Below, one piece after another: positions 14,927-23,848 of a stretch of 53,095 nucleotides of DNA. The position numbers and the translations under genes were made by a program. Position 1 is the stretch's first letter, and every line of letters starts with the position of its first letter. The notes beneath the pieces were generated by a model. It saw only the letters and a list, made by a program, of their open reading frames with translations. It had not been told where the DNA came from and searched no databases. This stretch comes from M55B174 sp964618065 (GTDB lineage Bacteria > Patescibacteriota > Minisyncoccia > CAIUEV01 > JAHKAQ01), in contig CAZTZK010000024.1 in the NCBI GenBank assembly GCA_964618065.1, forward strand, positions 1 through 53,095. Direction: 5' to 3'.

Positions 14927-17167
14927 TTATTTTTCTTGATAATTGCATTCTTTATTAGAACATTTTTTCTTACCAGTTTTTGGATCTTCAATTATCAAAC
15001 TTTTACATAAAGGGCAATTCTCTCCAGTAGGTTTCCCCGACAAAGCAAATTTACATTCCGGATAATTATTACAAGCCCAAAAAATTGTTCCTCTACGAGA
15101 TTTTTTTTCTATAATTTCTCCTTTTTTGCAAATAGGGCATTTAACACCAGAAGAATTTTCAATTTTTTTAATTCCTTTGCATTCAGGATAATTCGTGCAT
15201 CCCCAAAAAAGTCCCCATTTACCTCTCTTGATTTCCATAGGAGCTCCACATTTATCACATTTTACTTCTCCTAATCTTTTTTTTAATTCTTCATCGGATT
15301 CCTTATTAGGATCTTCGGTATATTTGCAATCTGGAAAACCCGAACAGGCATAGAATTTACCAAACCGGCCAAATTTTTCCGTTAGAGGTTTACCACAAAG
15401 CGGGCATTTTTTATCTGTTTTTTTAGAATATTTTTTTATACTTTTAGTTTTTTCTTTAATTTCTTGAGAAAATGGTTTAAAAAAATCATCAATAACTTTT
15501 ACCCATTCTTTTTCTCCTTTAGCTATATCATCTAAATCTTTTTCCATTTTAGCGGTAAATTGCAAATCCATAATACGGGAAAAGTTTTCTACTAAAATAT
15601 CATTTACTAAAAAACCTATTTCTTGAGGAACGTATTGTTTAACTTCATTCTTTTCAGTATAGCCACGAGCTTCAATAGTGCTTAGAGTAGGGGCGTAAGT
15701 AGAAGGTCTGCCAATTCCTTCTTCTTCTAAAGCTTTTATAAGAGTTGCGTCTGTATAACGAGCGGGAGGTTGAGTAAAATGTTGCTCAGTTAATATTTTA
15801 ATTAAATTCAATTTTTCTTTTTCTTGGAGGTTAGGTAATTTAGTTTCTTGAATTTTGAAGTTGGGACCGTAAGCTTTTAAAAATCCTGCGAATTTTAAAA
15901 CAGAACCCTGAGCTTTTAATTCATAATGACCAGCATTTATTTCAGCATCTACTTTATCAAAAACTGCTTCTTTCATCTGAGAGGCAATAAACCTTTTCCA
16001 AATTAGACTGTAAAGTTTAAATTGGCTTGAATCAAGAAACTTTTTTATACTTTCCGGACTTTTTTGAGGAAAAGTAGGGCGAATAGCTTCGTGTGCTTCT
16101 TGGGCTCCTTTAGCTTTATTGGCGAAATAGCGAGGGGATTCTAAACAATAATCTTTACCAAATTTATTCTCTATTGTCTCTTGGGCTTTTCTTAAAGCAA
16201 TTGGACTTATTTTCAAAGAATCGGTTCGCATATAAGTTATTAATCCACTGTTTTGACCATTTAATTTAATTCCCTCGTAAAGTCTTTGAGCAACACTCAT
16301 AGTTCTTTTAGCGGAGAAACCAAGTTTATTAGCGGCATCTCTTTGTAAAGTACTTGTTTTATAGGGAGGAGAAGGATAGCGTCGGCTTTCTTTTTTAGTT
16401 AATTTACTAACCCAAAAATCATTTTTTCCCAGTTCTTTTTTAATCTTTTGAGCTTCTGTTTTACTTCGGATAGCTGTTTTTTCTAAAAGCTTATCTTCTA
16501 TTTTTTTGAGTTCTGCTAAAAAGGAAGCTATTTCTTCCTCTTCGGGATTTGATTTTTTTTGGCGGAGATTAGCTCCTATGGTCCAATATTCTTGAGATTT
16601 AAATTTTTCTCTTTCTCTTTCTCTTTCAACAATAAGGCGCAAAGCTACTGACTGGACTCTACCAGCAGAAAGGCCATAGCGGATTTTTTTCCAAAGCAAG
16701 GGAGAGAGGTTATAACCTACCAACCTGTCTAAAATACGACGAGCTTGTTGAGCATTGAAAAGATCTAAATTTATATCACCCGGGTTCTTTAGAGCTTTTT
16801 GAATGGCCGGTTTGGTAATTTCATGGAAAGTTATTCGCTCAAATGCCATTTTAGGAGCGTAGCGTTGAATTATCCATTTGAGATGAAAAGCAATTGCTTC
16901 TCCTTCTCTATCTTCATCAGTTGCTAAAATTACTTTTTCTACTCCGGATTTTCTATCTGTTATGGCGGATTTGATTGCTTTTAAAGCTTTATTAGATTTA
17001 CGAGGAATAGAATAGGAAGGCTGATAATTTTTTTCTATAGCTACCCCTAATGTTTTAGGAGGAAGGTCTCTTACATGACCGAAAGAGGAAAGGACCTTAT
17101 AATCTTTTCCTAAAATTTGAGTAATAGTTCTAGCTTTTGTAGGGGACTCAACAATAATCAGTTTCAT
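14927..17167 (-). CDS. topA: DNA topoisomerase I (type IA)
   Basis: This 746-residue enzyme relaxes negative supercoils. The Toprim domain comes first (MKLIIVESPTKARTITQILG, then ATDEDREGEAIAFHL with the metal-binding DxD-type acids). The catalytic Tyr is residue 312 in SGLITYMRTDSLKIS. The C terminus carries four C4 zinc ribbons from about residue 600: CPLCGKPL, CDKCGAPM, CPICKKGE and CPLCKSLI, each with a second Cys pair. The last one is shorter than the others. The gene lies 69 bp downstream of dprA on the same strand, a common bacterial pairing, and is likely transcribed with it. Confidence 0.97.
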   Translation of the reverse strand: MKLIIVESPTKARTITQILGKDYKVLSSFGHVRDLPPKTLGVAIEKNYQPSYSIPRKSNKALKAIKSAITDRKSGVEKVILATDEDREGEAIAFHLKWIIQRYAPKMAFERITFHEITKPAIQKALKNPGDINLDLFNAQQARRILDRLVGYNLSPLLWKKIRYGLSAGRVQSVALRLIVEREREREKFKSQEYWTIGANLRQKKSNPEEEEIASFLAELKKIEDKLLEKTAIRSKTEAQKIKKELGKNDFWVSKLTKKESRRYPSPPYKTSTLQRDAANKLGFSAKRTMSVAQRLYEGIKLNGQNSGLITYMRTDSLKISPIALRKAQETIENKFGKDYCLESPRYFANKAKGAQEAHEAIRPTFPQKSPESIKKFLDSSQFKLYSLIWKRFIASQMKEAVFDKVDAEINAGHYELKAQGSVLKFAGFLKAYGPNFKIQETKLPNLQEKEKLNLIKILTEQHFTQPPARYTDATLIKALEEEGIGRPSTYAPTLSTIEARGYTEKNEVKQYVPQEIGFLVNDILVENFSRIMDLQFTAKMEKDLDDIAKGEKEWVKVIDDFFKPFSQEIKEKTKSIKKYSKKTDKKCPLCGKPLTEKFGRFGKFYACSGFPDCKYTEDPNKESDEELKKRLGEVKCDKCGAPMEIKRGKWGLFWGCTNYPECKGIKKIENSSGVKCPICKKGEIIEKKSRRGTIFWACNNYPECKFALSGKPTGENCPLCKSLIIEDPKTGKKKCSNKECNYQEK

Positions 17168-17236
17168 ATCTTTTTAAATAGAAAATTTAGATTTTCCAGT
17201 TTTAGTTTAAATTTCTTCTTTTTTCTTTTTTATAAT

Positions 17237-18316
17237 TTATGCAAGATAATATTCTTCACCATTTTTCTTAACCAAACCATCTAATTCCATTTCTGTCAAA
17301 TTGGATAATAAAACATTAGTTTCAAGTTTAGTCAAAAAAATTAACTTGTCAATTAAAATTGGTTGAGGAGATAAAAAATTTATTATTTTCTTTTGGATTT
17401 TATTCTGGGGTTCTTTATTTTTAATTTGAGAAATTCCCTTTTCCCCCTTATTGGAAAGAGGAATTTTAAATTCTTCTAAAATGTCTTCAATTGATGTAAT
17501 TAGTTTAGCTCCTTCTTTGATCAATTGGTGGCAACCTCTGGATGATGGGGAGAATATCTCTCCGGGAACAGCAAAAACTTCACGGTTTTGATCCAAAGCA
17601 TGATTAGCAGTAATAAAAGTGCCCGATCTTAGATTTGCTTCAATTACAACCACTCCATAACTTAAGCCACTTATAATTCTGTTTCGGGCATAAAAATTTT
17701 GTTTTAAAGTACTATAACCAGGGGGATATTCTGAAATTAAACCGCCCCTTTCAATTATATTTTGAGCTAATTTTTGGTTAGAGGCGGGGTAAACCTTATC
17801 TAACCCACATCCTAAAACAGCAAAAGTAGCTTGATTATTTTTTAAACAGATTTCATGAGATATGGTGTCAATTCCCAAAGCCATTCCAGAAACAATGCTA
17901 ATTCCTTTTAGAGCCAAATCTCCTGCTATTTTTTCTGCACAACGTTTTCCGTAGAAAGAAAACTTACGGCTACCAACAACAGCAATTAAGATTTCTCTGG
18001 GTTTTGGAAGACGCCCCAAATAATAAATAACTGGCGGGGGAGCGGGGATCTCTTTTAAAAGGGAAGGATACTTTTGGCTTTTAAAAGTCGTTATCTTAAT
18101 TTTATATTTTTTCAATTCACTCATTTTTTGGAGAGGATCTATCTTTTTTCTGGAAGCTATAAAATTTAGTGCCGTCTTTTGATCCAAGCCTGCTTGTAAC
18201 AGCTTTTTAAAATTAGCTTTCCAAGCTTCTTCCATTGTATTAAAATAACTATAAAGTTTTCTAAAACGGATAGGGCCAATGTAAGGTATATTATTTATGG
18301 CGTTCCAGTATTTCAT
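17237..18316 (-). CDS. dprA: DNA-processing protein DprA (Smf)
   Basis: This 359-residue protein loads RecA onto incoming single-stranded DNA during natural transformation. A helix-hairpin-helix-like N terminus (IPYIGPIRFRKLYSYF) is followed by the Rossmann-like DprA domain. The domain shows VGSRKFSFYGK, SGMALGIDTISHE, AVLGCGLDKVYPASN, ISEYPPGYSTLKQNFYARNRIISGLS and SGTFITANHALDQNREVFAVPG, all family hallmarks. A C-terminal winged-helix-like region of about 60 residues completes it. Competence genes are common in Patescibacteria, which are thought to depend on DNA uptake from neighbours. No com genes lie in this window. Confidence 0.96.
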   Translation of the reverse strand: MKYWNAINNIPYIGPIRFRKLYSYFNTMEEAWKANFKKLLQAGLDQKTALNFIASRKKIDPLQKMSELKKYKIKITTFKSQKYPSLLKEIPAPPPVIYYLGRLPKPREILIAVVGSRKFSFYGKRCAEKIAGDLALKGISIVSGMALGIDTISHEICLKNNQATFAVLGCGLDKVYPASNQKLAQNIIERGGLISEYPPGYSTLKQNFYARNRIISGLSYGVVVIEANLRSGTFITANHALDQNREVFAVPGEIFSPSSRGCHQLIKEGAKLITSIEDILEEFKIPLSNKGEKGISQIKNKEPQNKIQKKIINFLSPQPILIDKLIFLTKLETNVLLSNLTEMELDGLVKKNGEEYYLA

Positions 18317-18342
18317 AGATAATTGACAATGAATAATTATTA

Positions 18343-18465
18343 TGTCATTCCTGCGAAAGCAGGAATCCCGGTACGCCTAGGTAAGGCTTTATCAAGATAG
18401 ATTTTCCTAAATTTGCCTGCCTGCCGGCAGGCAGGCTCGGGATCCCCGTTTTCACGGGGATGACA
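18343..18465. repeat. 123-bp palindromic intergenic repeat (REP/MITE-like)
   Basis: Terminal inverted repeats of 28 bp flank the element: left arm starting TGTCATTCCTGCGAAAGC (18343-18370), right arm ending ACGGGGATGACA (18438-18465), matching at most positions. Each arm is itself a hairpin (CCTGC-GAAA-GCAGG on the left, CCCCG...CGGGG on the right). In the centre, 18415-18436 is a perfect 22-bp GC-rich palindrome. The element is far more GC-rich than its surroundings and fills the gap between dprA and argS. It looks like a non-autonomous mobile or REP-type repeat. No transposase is nearby. Confidence 0.8.
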
Positions 18466-18498
18466 AATCACTTTCTAACTCAATTATATCATTTCAGT

Positions 18499-20229
18499 AT
18501 GAAAAAAATCTTAAAAAAAATATTAAAAAATTTTCAAGAGGAAGAAAAACTAGATTTCAATTTTAAAGTAGATTATCCGGCAAATAAAGATTTTGGTCAT
18601 TATTCAACTAATTATGCTTTGGTCTTGGCTAAAATCAAAAGAGACAATCCTGAAAAATTAGCCCAAGAATTGGTTACGAAGCTGAAAAAGCAAAAAGAAT
18701 TTTCTGCTATTTTTAAAGCTCAGGTAGCTAAACCAGGTTTTATTAATTTTTGGCTAAAAGAAAAAGCCTTTTTAAAAACTCTAGCTGAGATTCTAGACTC
18801 TGGAAATAATTATGGTTGTTCCAGAATTCTTGCAAAGAGAAAAATTATGGTGGAATATGCTCAACCGAATCCTTTTAAAGCTTTTCATGTGGGTCATTTG
18901 AGAAATATTATTATTGGAGAATCCTTGGCTAGGGTTTTAGAAAACGCTGGGGCTAAGGTAATTAGAACTAACTATCAAGGGGATGTTGGTTTACATGTAG
19001 CTAAGTGTTTTTGGGGAATCAAAAATAAAAAAAATAAATTAGAGAAAAATCTAAAGAATATAAATGAAAAGGTGAGTTATTTAGCGGATTGTTACATCTT
19101 AGGAGCTAAAGCTTATCGGGAAAACGTTAAGGCTCAGAAAGAAATTCAGGAAATCAATCAGAAAATTTATGCCATGTCTGAGGACCTTAAAACAGAATGG
19201 GAAGAAAAAAAGAGATGGAGCTTGGATAAATTTGAAGAAATCTTTCAAAAGCTGGACGTTCATTTTGACCGTTATTATTTTGAATCAGAGATGTTTCAAG
19301 ACGGAATTAAAAAATGCCGGGAAGCCGAAAAGAAAGGAATTCTAATTAAAGATGATGATTGTTTAATTTTTGATGGAGAAAAATTCAATTTGAATAAAAG
19401 AGTCTTTATAAATAAAAAGGGTTTACCTACTTATGAAGGTAAAGAGTTGGCTTTAGCTTTCAAAGAATTTACTGATTTTGGCGAACTGGATAAAGCCATC
19501 CACATTGTGGCTAACGAGCAAATTAATTTCTTCCGAATAACTTTTTTAGTAGAAAAACTACTAGCGGAACAACTTTTTGACGATAAACAGTTCCATCTTT
19601 CTTATGGTTTAGTAAATTTAAAAGAAGGTAAAATGTCTTCCAGAGAGGGTAACGTTATTTTAGGTGAAGAAATAATCCAAAGGGCGGAGAATAAAATTAG
19701 AAAGTTGCTTGGGGGAAGAAGTAAAAGAAAAGCAGGAGAAATTGCCAATGCTGATAAGGTAGCAGTGGGGGCAATTAAATATTCCTTTCTAGCAATTAAT
19801 CCTGCAAAAAACATTAATTTTGATTTAGAGGAGAGTATTCGATTAGAAGGGCGTTCTGGTCCTTATGTAATTTATAGCTACGTCAGGGCGGTTAATTTAC
19901 TAAAAAAACTCTCAGGCGCAGGTTATATTTCAAGAGCTAGAGATTTCAAAGAGGGTTTTCTTTGCCAGGAAGGAAAAGAATTAATATATTGCTTGTCTAA
20001 ATTTCCCAATCTGACAAAGGAAGTAGCTAAAAATTATCAGTTGTCAATGCTTGCTGATTATTCCTACAGGCTAGCTAATATTTTCTCGGTTTTTTATGAT
20101 AAGTGTCCAGTTCTGAAACAAGAGGAAAAAGAATTACAGAAAATCCGCATTGGTTTAATTGGTGCCTTTAAAGAGACTATGGGAAAATGTCTTGACCTTT
20201 TAGGGATAGAGAGAGTAGAAAAAATGTAG
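18499..20229 (+). CDS. argS: Arginyl-tRNA synthetase
   Basis: This 576-residue class I synthetase charges tRNA-Arg. It has an N-terminal Add1-like domain (DYPANKDFGHYSTNYAL), the HIGH motif as KAFHVGHLRN, the KMSK-type motif as EGKMSSREGN, and the C-terminal anticodon-binding helices with RSGPYVIYSYVRAVN and SVFYDKCPVL. An ATG at 18460 lies inside the palindromic repeat and would add 13 unrelated residues. ATG 18499 (MKKILKKILKNF) is the better start. No Shine-Dalgarno is visible. Confidence 0.97.
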   Translation: MKKILKKILKNFQEEEKLDFNFKVDYPANKDFGHYSTNYALVLAKIKRDNPEKLAQELVTKLKKQKEFSAIFKAQVAKPGFINFWLKEKAFLKTLAEILDSGNNYGCSRILAKRKIMVEYAQPNPFKAFHVGHLRNIIIGESLARVLENAGAKVIRTNYQGDVGLHVAKCFWGIKNKKNKLEKNLKNINEKVSYLADCYILGAKAYRENVKAQKEIQEINQKIYAMSEDLKTEWEEKKRWSLDKFEEIFQKLDVHFDRYYFESEMFQDGIKKCREAEKKGILIKDDDCLIFDGEKFNLNKRVFINKKGLPTYEGKELALAFKEFTDFGELDKAIHIVANEQINFFRITFLVEKLLAEQLFDDKQFHLSYGLVNLKEGKMSSREGNVILGEEIIQRAENKIRKLLGGRSKRKAGEIANADKVAVGAIKYSFLAINPAKNINFDLEESIRLEGRSGPYVIYSYVRAVNLLKKLSGAGYISRARDFKEGFLCQEGKELIYCLSKFPNLTKEVAKNYQLSMLADYSYRLANIFSVFYDKCPVLKQEEKELQKIRIGLIGAFKETMGKCLDLLGIERVEKM

Positions 20230-20253
20230 TTTTATTATTATTTTTTTCATTTC

Positions 20254-20973
20254 ATGTCCGGTCATTCAAAGTGGTCTACCATAAAGCATAAAAAGGCGGC
20301 CAGCGATTTTAAGAAAGCTAATGTTTTTACAAAGTTAGCAGGAGATATTGCCATAGCTGCTCGTGAAGGAGAAGATCCAAAAGCTAATTTCAAATTAAGG
20401 TTGGCCATTGAAAAAGCGAGAGAAGTGAATATGCCAAATAAAAGTATTGAAAAAGCTATTATGAGAGGAGCAGGAGAGCTAAAGGGAGAGTCTCAAGTAG
20501 AAGAAACTTTAGAGGCTTACGGTCCTGGTCAAATTGCTTTACTAATTAAAGCAATTATGGAAAATAAGAATAAGACGTTAGCGGAAATTAAAAACATTTT
20601 GAAAGATTGCGGAGGAAAATTTATAGGTGATAGAAGTATTGGTTGGCAATTTAAACCAGTAGGGATTATAGTGGTGACAGGAAAAAATTTAGATAAAGAA
20701 AATTTTGAAATGTCATTAATTGAAAACGGTGCGGAGGATTATCTTCAAGAATCGGCAAACCGGTATAAAATTTTTACACTTCCCGCAGATCTGAAAAGAG
20801 TAAGTGAAAGTCTGGCCCAAAGTTCAGTTGAGATTTTAAGAGAGGAGTTGGGTTATTTAGCTAAAGATCCTGTTGAGATAGATGAAAAAGCAAAAGCCGA
20901 TTGCAAAAAACTGATTAGCGAGTTAGAAGAGAATGAAAATGTAGTGGCTGTTTTTAGCAACATGAAAAATTAA
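20254..20973 (+). CDS. yebC: YebC/PmpR/TACO1-family protein
   Basis: This 239-residue protein shows the family N terminus MSGHSKWSTIKHKKAASDFKKANVFTKL, plus GGRSIGWQF-type and EEYGPGQIAL-type core segments (here DRSIGWQF and EAYGPGQIAL). YebC proteins were first described as DNA-binding regulators. More recent work links one branch to relieving ribosome stalling at polyproline stretches. EF-P, with a related function, is encoded at 44299. The gene lies 24 bp after argS and just upstream of tRNA-Trp. Confidence 0.95.
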   Translation: MSGHSKWSTIKHKKAASDFKKANVFTKLAGDIAIAAREGEDPKANFKLRLAIEKAREVNMPNKSIEKAIMRGAGELKGESQVEETLEAYGPGQIALLIKAIMENKNKTLAEIKNILKDCGGKFIGDRSIGWQFKPVGIIVVTGKNLDKENFEMSLIENGAEDYLQESANRYKIFTLPADLKRVSESLAQSSVEILREELGYLAKDPVEIDEKAKADCKKLISELEENENVVAVFSNMKN

Positions 20974-20995
20974 TTACGTAATTAATTACGTAATT
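20972..20995. repeat. Tandem copy of a 12-bp palindrome (AATTACGTAATT x2)
   Basis: AATTACGTAATT occurs twice in direct tandem and is itself palindromic, so the whole 24-bp block is also a palindrome. It overlaps the yebC stop codon by two bases and lies 6 bp before tRNA-Trp. No function can be assigned. It could be a weak hairpin or a protein-binding site. Confidence 0.5.
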
Positions 20996-21001
20996 CTTAA
21001 T

Positions 21002-21073
21002 GGGGGTGTGGTGTCAATGGTAGCACGACGGTCTCCAAAACCGTCAGTTGGGGTTCGAATCCCTACACCCCTG
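21002..21073 (+). tRNA. tRNA-Trp (CCA anticodon)
   Basis: A 72-nt cloverleaf with acceptor GGGGGTG / CACCCCT (first pair G-U), anticodon loop CTCCAAA giving CCA, T arm GGGGTTCGAATCCC-type, and discriminator G. No CCA end is encoded. CCA as anticodon agrees with UGA being a stop codon here. Confidence 0.95.
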
Positions 21074-21128
21074 CTAAAATTATGAAAAAAGAGTACTTTT
21101 ATCCAGTCTTTTAACTTTTTATTCTATC

Positions 21129-22508
21129 ATGTTCTGGAAATTAAATTTTGAAAAACCTCAGCCGGCTCAATCGGAATCCTTGGATGAAAAATGGTATAAG
21201 AAATTTGAAAAGTTTGGGTCTTTTCAGGTCTATGAGTATTTAGTGGGGGATAAGCAATATAGAGAAGAGCAGAAAAGAGAATTTATTAATGGTGAAATTG
21301 AAAATCCAGTCTTAGATTATCCAAAGATAGATCAAGAAAAATTGGCTAGAGATGAAAAAGAATTATTAGGATTAAAGAAAGATATTTTAGAAAAAGAAGA
21401 AAACGAAGTAATCAGAAAATTATATCGGTGGAAGATTAACGAAAAAATAGCCGAATTAAGAATGTTAAAGGCAGCTGGAACCGGAGATGACAAGAGATTT
21501 AGTCGGTATTCAGAATATATTTATGGAAAACCATCGCCGGAAGTATTCGCTTATACTATTAAGTCGTTGAAGAAAATTATTGCGGGGGATAAAAATTCTA
21601 ATGATCGTCAGGTAGCAAAAGCAGCAGAGGAATTGGATAGATTATTGCCTTTAGATTTCTCTAAGGATCCAATAAAAGAGTTGCCTAGTAAAGACAATGT
21701 TAATCGTGTTCGCACGGAAGTCTTACATGAAATGGGGGATTTATTAAACACTGGATTGTTAGTAAAAGAAGGAAAATATAGCGCGGAAGAGATACGCGAT
21801 GTGTTTCAAGGAGCATTAGAGAAATTGCAGGCAAAAGAGTGGCAAGTAATAGTTGATGTCAGTAGTAAGACAGGCATCAGTGTAGATCAAGAAAAAAAAT
21901 CAATAAAAATTCCAGAATCAAGGGAATTAACTCTCAATAAACTACAAAAATTGATTGCGCATGAAGTAGGAACTCATGTGGCCAAAAGAATTAAAGGTGA
22001 AAAAAGTCAGCTACATTTACTTGGGCTAGGGCTAGATCGTTACGAAAAAGGTGAAGAAGGTGTGGCTACAATGAGAGAGCAGGCACTTGACGACAAATTT
22101 AGTGATTTTTCTGGACTAACAGGACACTTGGCAATAAGTTTAGCTTATGGGCTAGATGGCAAACCGAGAAATTTTCGTGGAGTGTATGAAATATTAGAAA
22201 AATATTTTTATTTGAAAGAATTAAAAGAAGGCAAGCAATCAGAGGAATCTCTTGCTCTTGCTCAAAATAGTGCTTGGAATAAAACAGTTAGGACATTTAG
22301 GGGAACAAGTTGTAATACACCCGGTGTATGTTTCACAGAAGACATAGTTTACAGGGAGGGCAATATAGGGGTATGGAATGTTATTAAAAAGACTCCAGAT
22401 GAACTATTTAGATTTAGTGTTGGTAAATATGATCCTGCGAATTCAAGGCATATCTGGATCCTAAATCAGCTTGGAATATCTGAAGAAGACTTAAAGAGAG
22501 ATAAATAG
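21129..22508 (+). CDS. DUF1704 (tyrosine-MATCAP-like) putative metallopeptidase
   Basis: This 459-residue protein carries the DUF1704 signature. The zinc-site motif H278-E279-x3-H283 (LIAHEVGTHVAKRIKG) is followed about 26 residues later by E309-E310-G in EEGVATMREQ, which corresponds to the QEGLA motif of the family. Human relatives (MATCAP) are tubulin tyrosine carboxypeptidases using an HExxxH site. Bacterial members have no known substrate. The N-terminal 190 residues are charged helices of unknown role. It has no signal peptide. The C terminus holds SCNTPGVCFTED with two Cys. It stands alone between tRNA-Trp and a Nudix gene. Confidence 0.78.
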   Translation: MFWKLNFEKPQPAQSESLDEKWYKKFEKFGSFQVYEYLVGDKQYREEQKREFINGEIENPVLDYPKIDQEKLARDEKELLGLKKDILEKEENEVIRKLYRWKINEKIAELRMLKAAGTGDDKRFSRYSEYIYGKPSPEVFAYTIKSLKKIIAGDKNSNDRQVAKAAEELDRLLPLDFSKDPIKELPSKDNVNRVRTEVLHEMGDLLNTGLLVKEGKYSAEEIRDVFQGALEKLQAKEWQVIVDVSSKTGISVDQEKKSIKIPESRELTLNKLQKLIAHEVGTHVAKRIKGEKSQLHLLGLGLDRYEKGEEGVATMREQALDDKFSDFSGLTGHLAISLAYGLDGKPRNFRGVYEILEKYFYLKELKEGKQSEESLALAQNSAWNKTVRTFRGTSCNTPGVCFTEDIVYREGNIGVWNVIKKTPDELFRFSVGKYDPANSRHIWILNQLGISEEDLKRDK

Positions 22509-22547
22509 AGATAGGAAACTATATATTTTAGTTTAGTTTTAATTCTT

Positions 22548-23036
22548 ATGCGCCAAACTTCCCTCTGCTTTTTAATAAAAGGAAATAAAAAACAAATTCT
22601 TTTGGCTATGAAAAAAAGAGGTTTCGGTAAAGGAATGTGGAACGGTGTTGGTGGAAAACCTGATTCGGAGAAAGGAGATAAAAATATAGTGGATTGTGCC
22701 AAGCGAGAATCGGAAGAAGAAATAGGAGTAAGGATTAAAAGTTTGAAAAAAGTAGCAGTGATAGATTTTCTTTTTCCAGAAGTGCCGAAAGAAAAAGATT
22801 TTGATCAGCAGGTACATATATTTTTGGTAAGGCGTTGGAAGGGAGAACCAGTTGAAAGCGAAGAAATGCGACCAAGGTGGTTGAGTGTTGAGAAGTTACC
22901 CTTTAGCCGGATGTGGGATGATGATAAATATTGGCTGCCACATGTCTTGGTGGGTAAAAAAATAAGAGGTAAATTTATCTTTAATAAAAGAGCTAAAGTA
23001 ATTGAAAAAGATTTAAACTTTGTCAGCAAATTTTAA
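22548..23036 (+). CDS. Nudix hydrolase (MutT/MTH1-like)
   Basis: This 162-residue protein opens with a beta strand MRQTSLCFLIKGNKKQILLAMKK and contains FGKGMWNGVGGKPDSEKGDK, then AKRESEEEIGV. This is a Nudix box with the REx2EExG half intact and about three to four extra residues in the loop after GGK. The FGKGMWNGVGGK lead-in resembles MTH1-type 8-oxo-dGTP diphosphatases, which clean the nucleotide pool. Adjacent genes are a protease and a peroxiredoxin, so an oxidative-damage role is reasonable but inferred. Confidence 0.85.
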   Translation: MRQTSLCFLIKGNKKQILLAMKKRGFGKGMWNGVGGKPDSEKGDKNIVDCAKRESEEEIGVRIKSLKKVAVIDFLFPEVPKEKDFDQQVHIFLVRRWKGEPVESEEMRPRWLSVEKLPFSRMWDDDKYWLPHVLVGKKIRGKFIFNKRAKVIEKDLNFVSKF

Positions 23037-23065
23037 TAATAGAACTAATAATTTTTTTCAAAAAG

Positions 23066-23740
23066 ATGATCAAAAAAATAAAAAACAACGGTCCGCCTCT
23101 TTTGGGAGACACTTTTCCGGAGATAGAAGTTCAAACAACTCGAGGGAAATTTAAATTGCCTAACCATTTTAAGGGAAAGTGGTTTATTCTCTTTAGTCAT
23201 CCGGCTGATTTTACTCCGGTTTGCACTACTGAATTTGTAGCTTTTCAAAAAAGGTATCAGAAGTTTAAAGCTATGGGTTGTGAGCTGATTGGGCTTAGCG
23301 TTGATCAAGTTTTTTCTCATTTAAAATGGGAAGAGTGGATTAAAGAAAATATCAAGCTGGAAATTCAATTTCCTATTATTGCGGACACAGGTTCAGTTTC
23401 TAAAAAGCTGGGCTTTATTCATCCCGGCAAAGGCACGAATACCGTTAGAGCGGTAATTGTTGTAGATCCCGGTGGAGTAATCAGAACCATGCTTTATTAT
23501 CCTCAAGAGCTAGGAAGAAATATGGACGAGATTTTAAGAATAGTGAAGTCTCTTCAATTCGCTGATAAAAATAAAGTAGCTATGCCAGCCAATTGGCCTC
23601 AAAATGAACTTATTAGAGATAGAGTTATCGTTCCCCCGGCAGCTGAAAATAAAATTGTAAAAAGCAGATTGAGAGAAGCTAAAGCTGGAAAGATAAAATG
23701 TTTTGATTGGTGGTTTTGCCATAAAAAAATTAAAAAATAA
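23066..23740 (+). CDS. Peroxiredoxin, archaeal/Prx6 type
   Basis: This 224-residue thiol peroxidase has the peroxidatic Cys at residue 53 in the motif HPADFTPVCTTEF and the active-site Arg in TNTVRAVIVVDPGG. The C-terminal extension ends GKIKCFDWWFCHKK. A CFDWWFC pair is the resolving-Cys arrangement of archaeal two-Cys enzymes such as ApTPx of Aeropyrum pernix, though the fold is Prx6-like. It reduces H2O2 and organic peroxides. The electron donor is not in the window. A terminator follows. Confidence 0.94.
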   Translation: MIKKIKNNGPPLLGDTFPEIEVQTTRGKFKLPNHFKGKWFILFSHPADFTPVCTTEFVAFQKRYQKFKAMGCELIGLSVDQVFSHLKWEEWIKENIKLEIQFPIIADTGSVSKKLGFIHPGKGTNTVRAVIVVDPGGVIRTMLYYPQELGRNMDEILRIVKSLQFADKNKVAMPANWPQNELIRDRVIVPPAAENKIVKSRLREAKAGKIKCFDWWFCHKKIKK

Positions 23741-23796
23741 TTTTTTTGAAATTTAGAAATATTACTATTTGAATAATTTCTCATTTTTTTTGAGAT

Positions 23797-23828
23797 AAAA
23801 AAGAGATTTAATTTTAATCTCTTTTTTT
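23797..23828 (+). terminator. Terminator after the peroxiredoxin gene
   Basis: AAAAAAGAGATT (23797-23808) and AATCTCTTTTTT (23816-23827) form a perfect 12-bp stem with a 7-nt loop and a T tract. It isolates the wall cluster from upstream transcription. Confidence 0.85.
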
Positions 23829-23848
23829 ATTTTTTTATTTTAGAAAAA

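Noticed and set aside
18460..18498. Upstream start for argS
   Set aside because: The ATG lies inside the palindromic repeat and the 13 added residues do not resemble ArgRS. ATG 18499 gives the normal N terminus.
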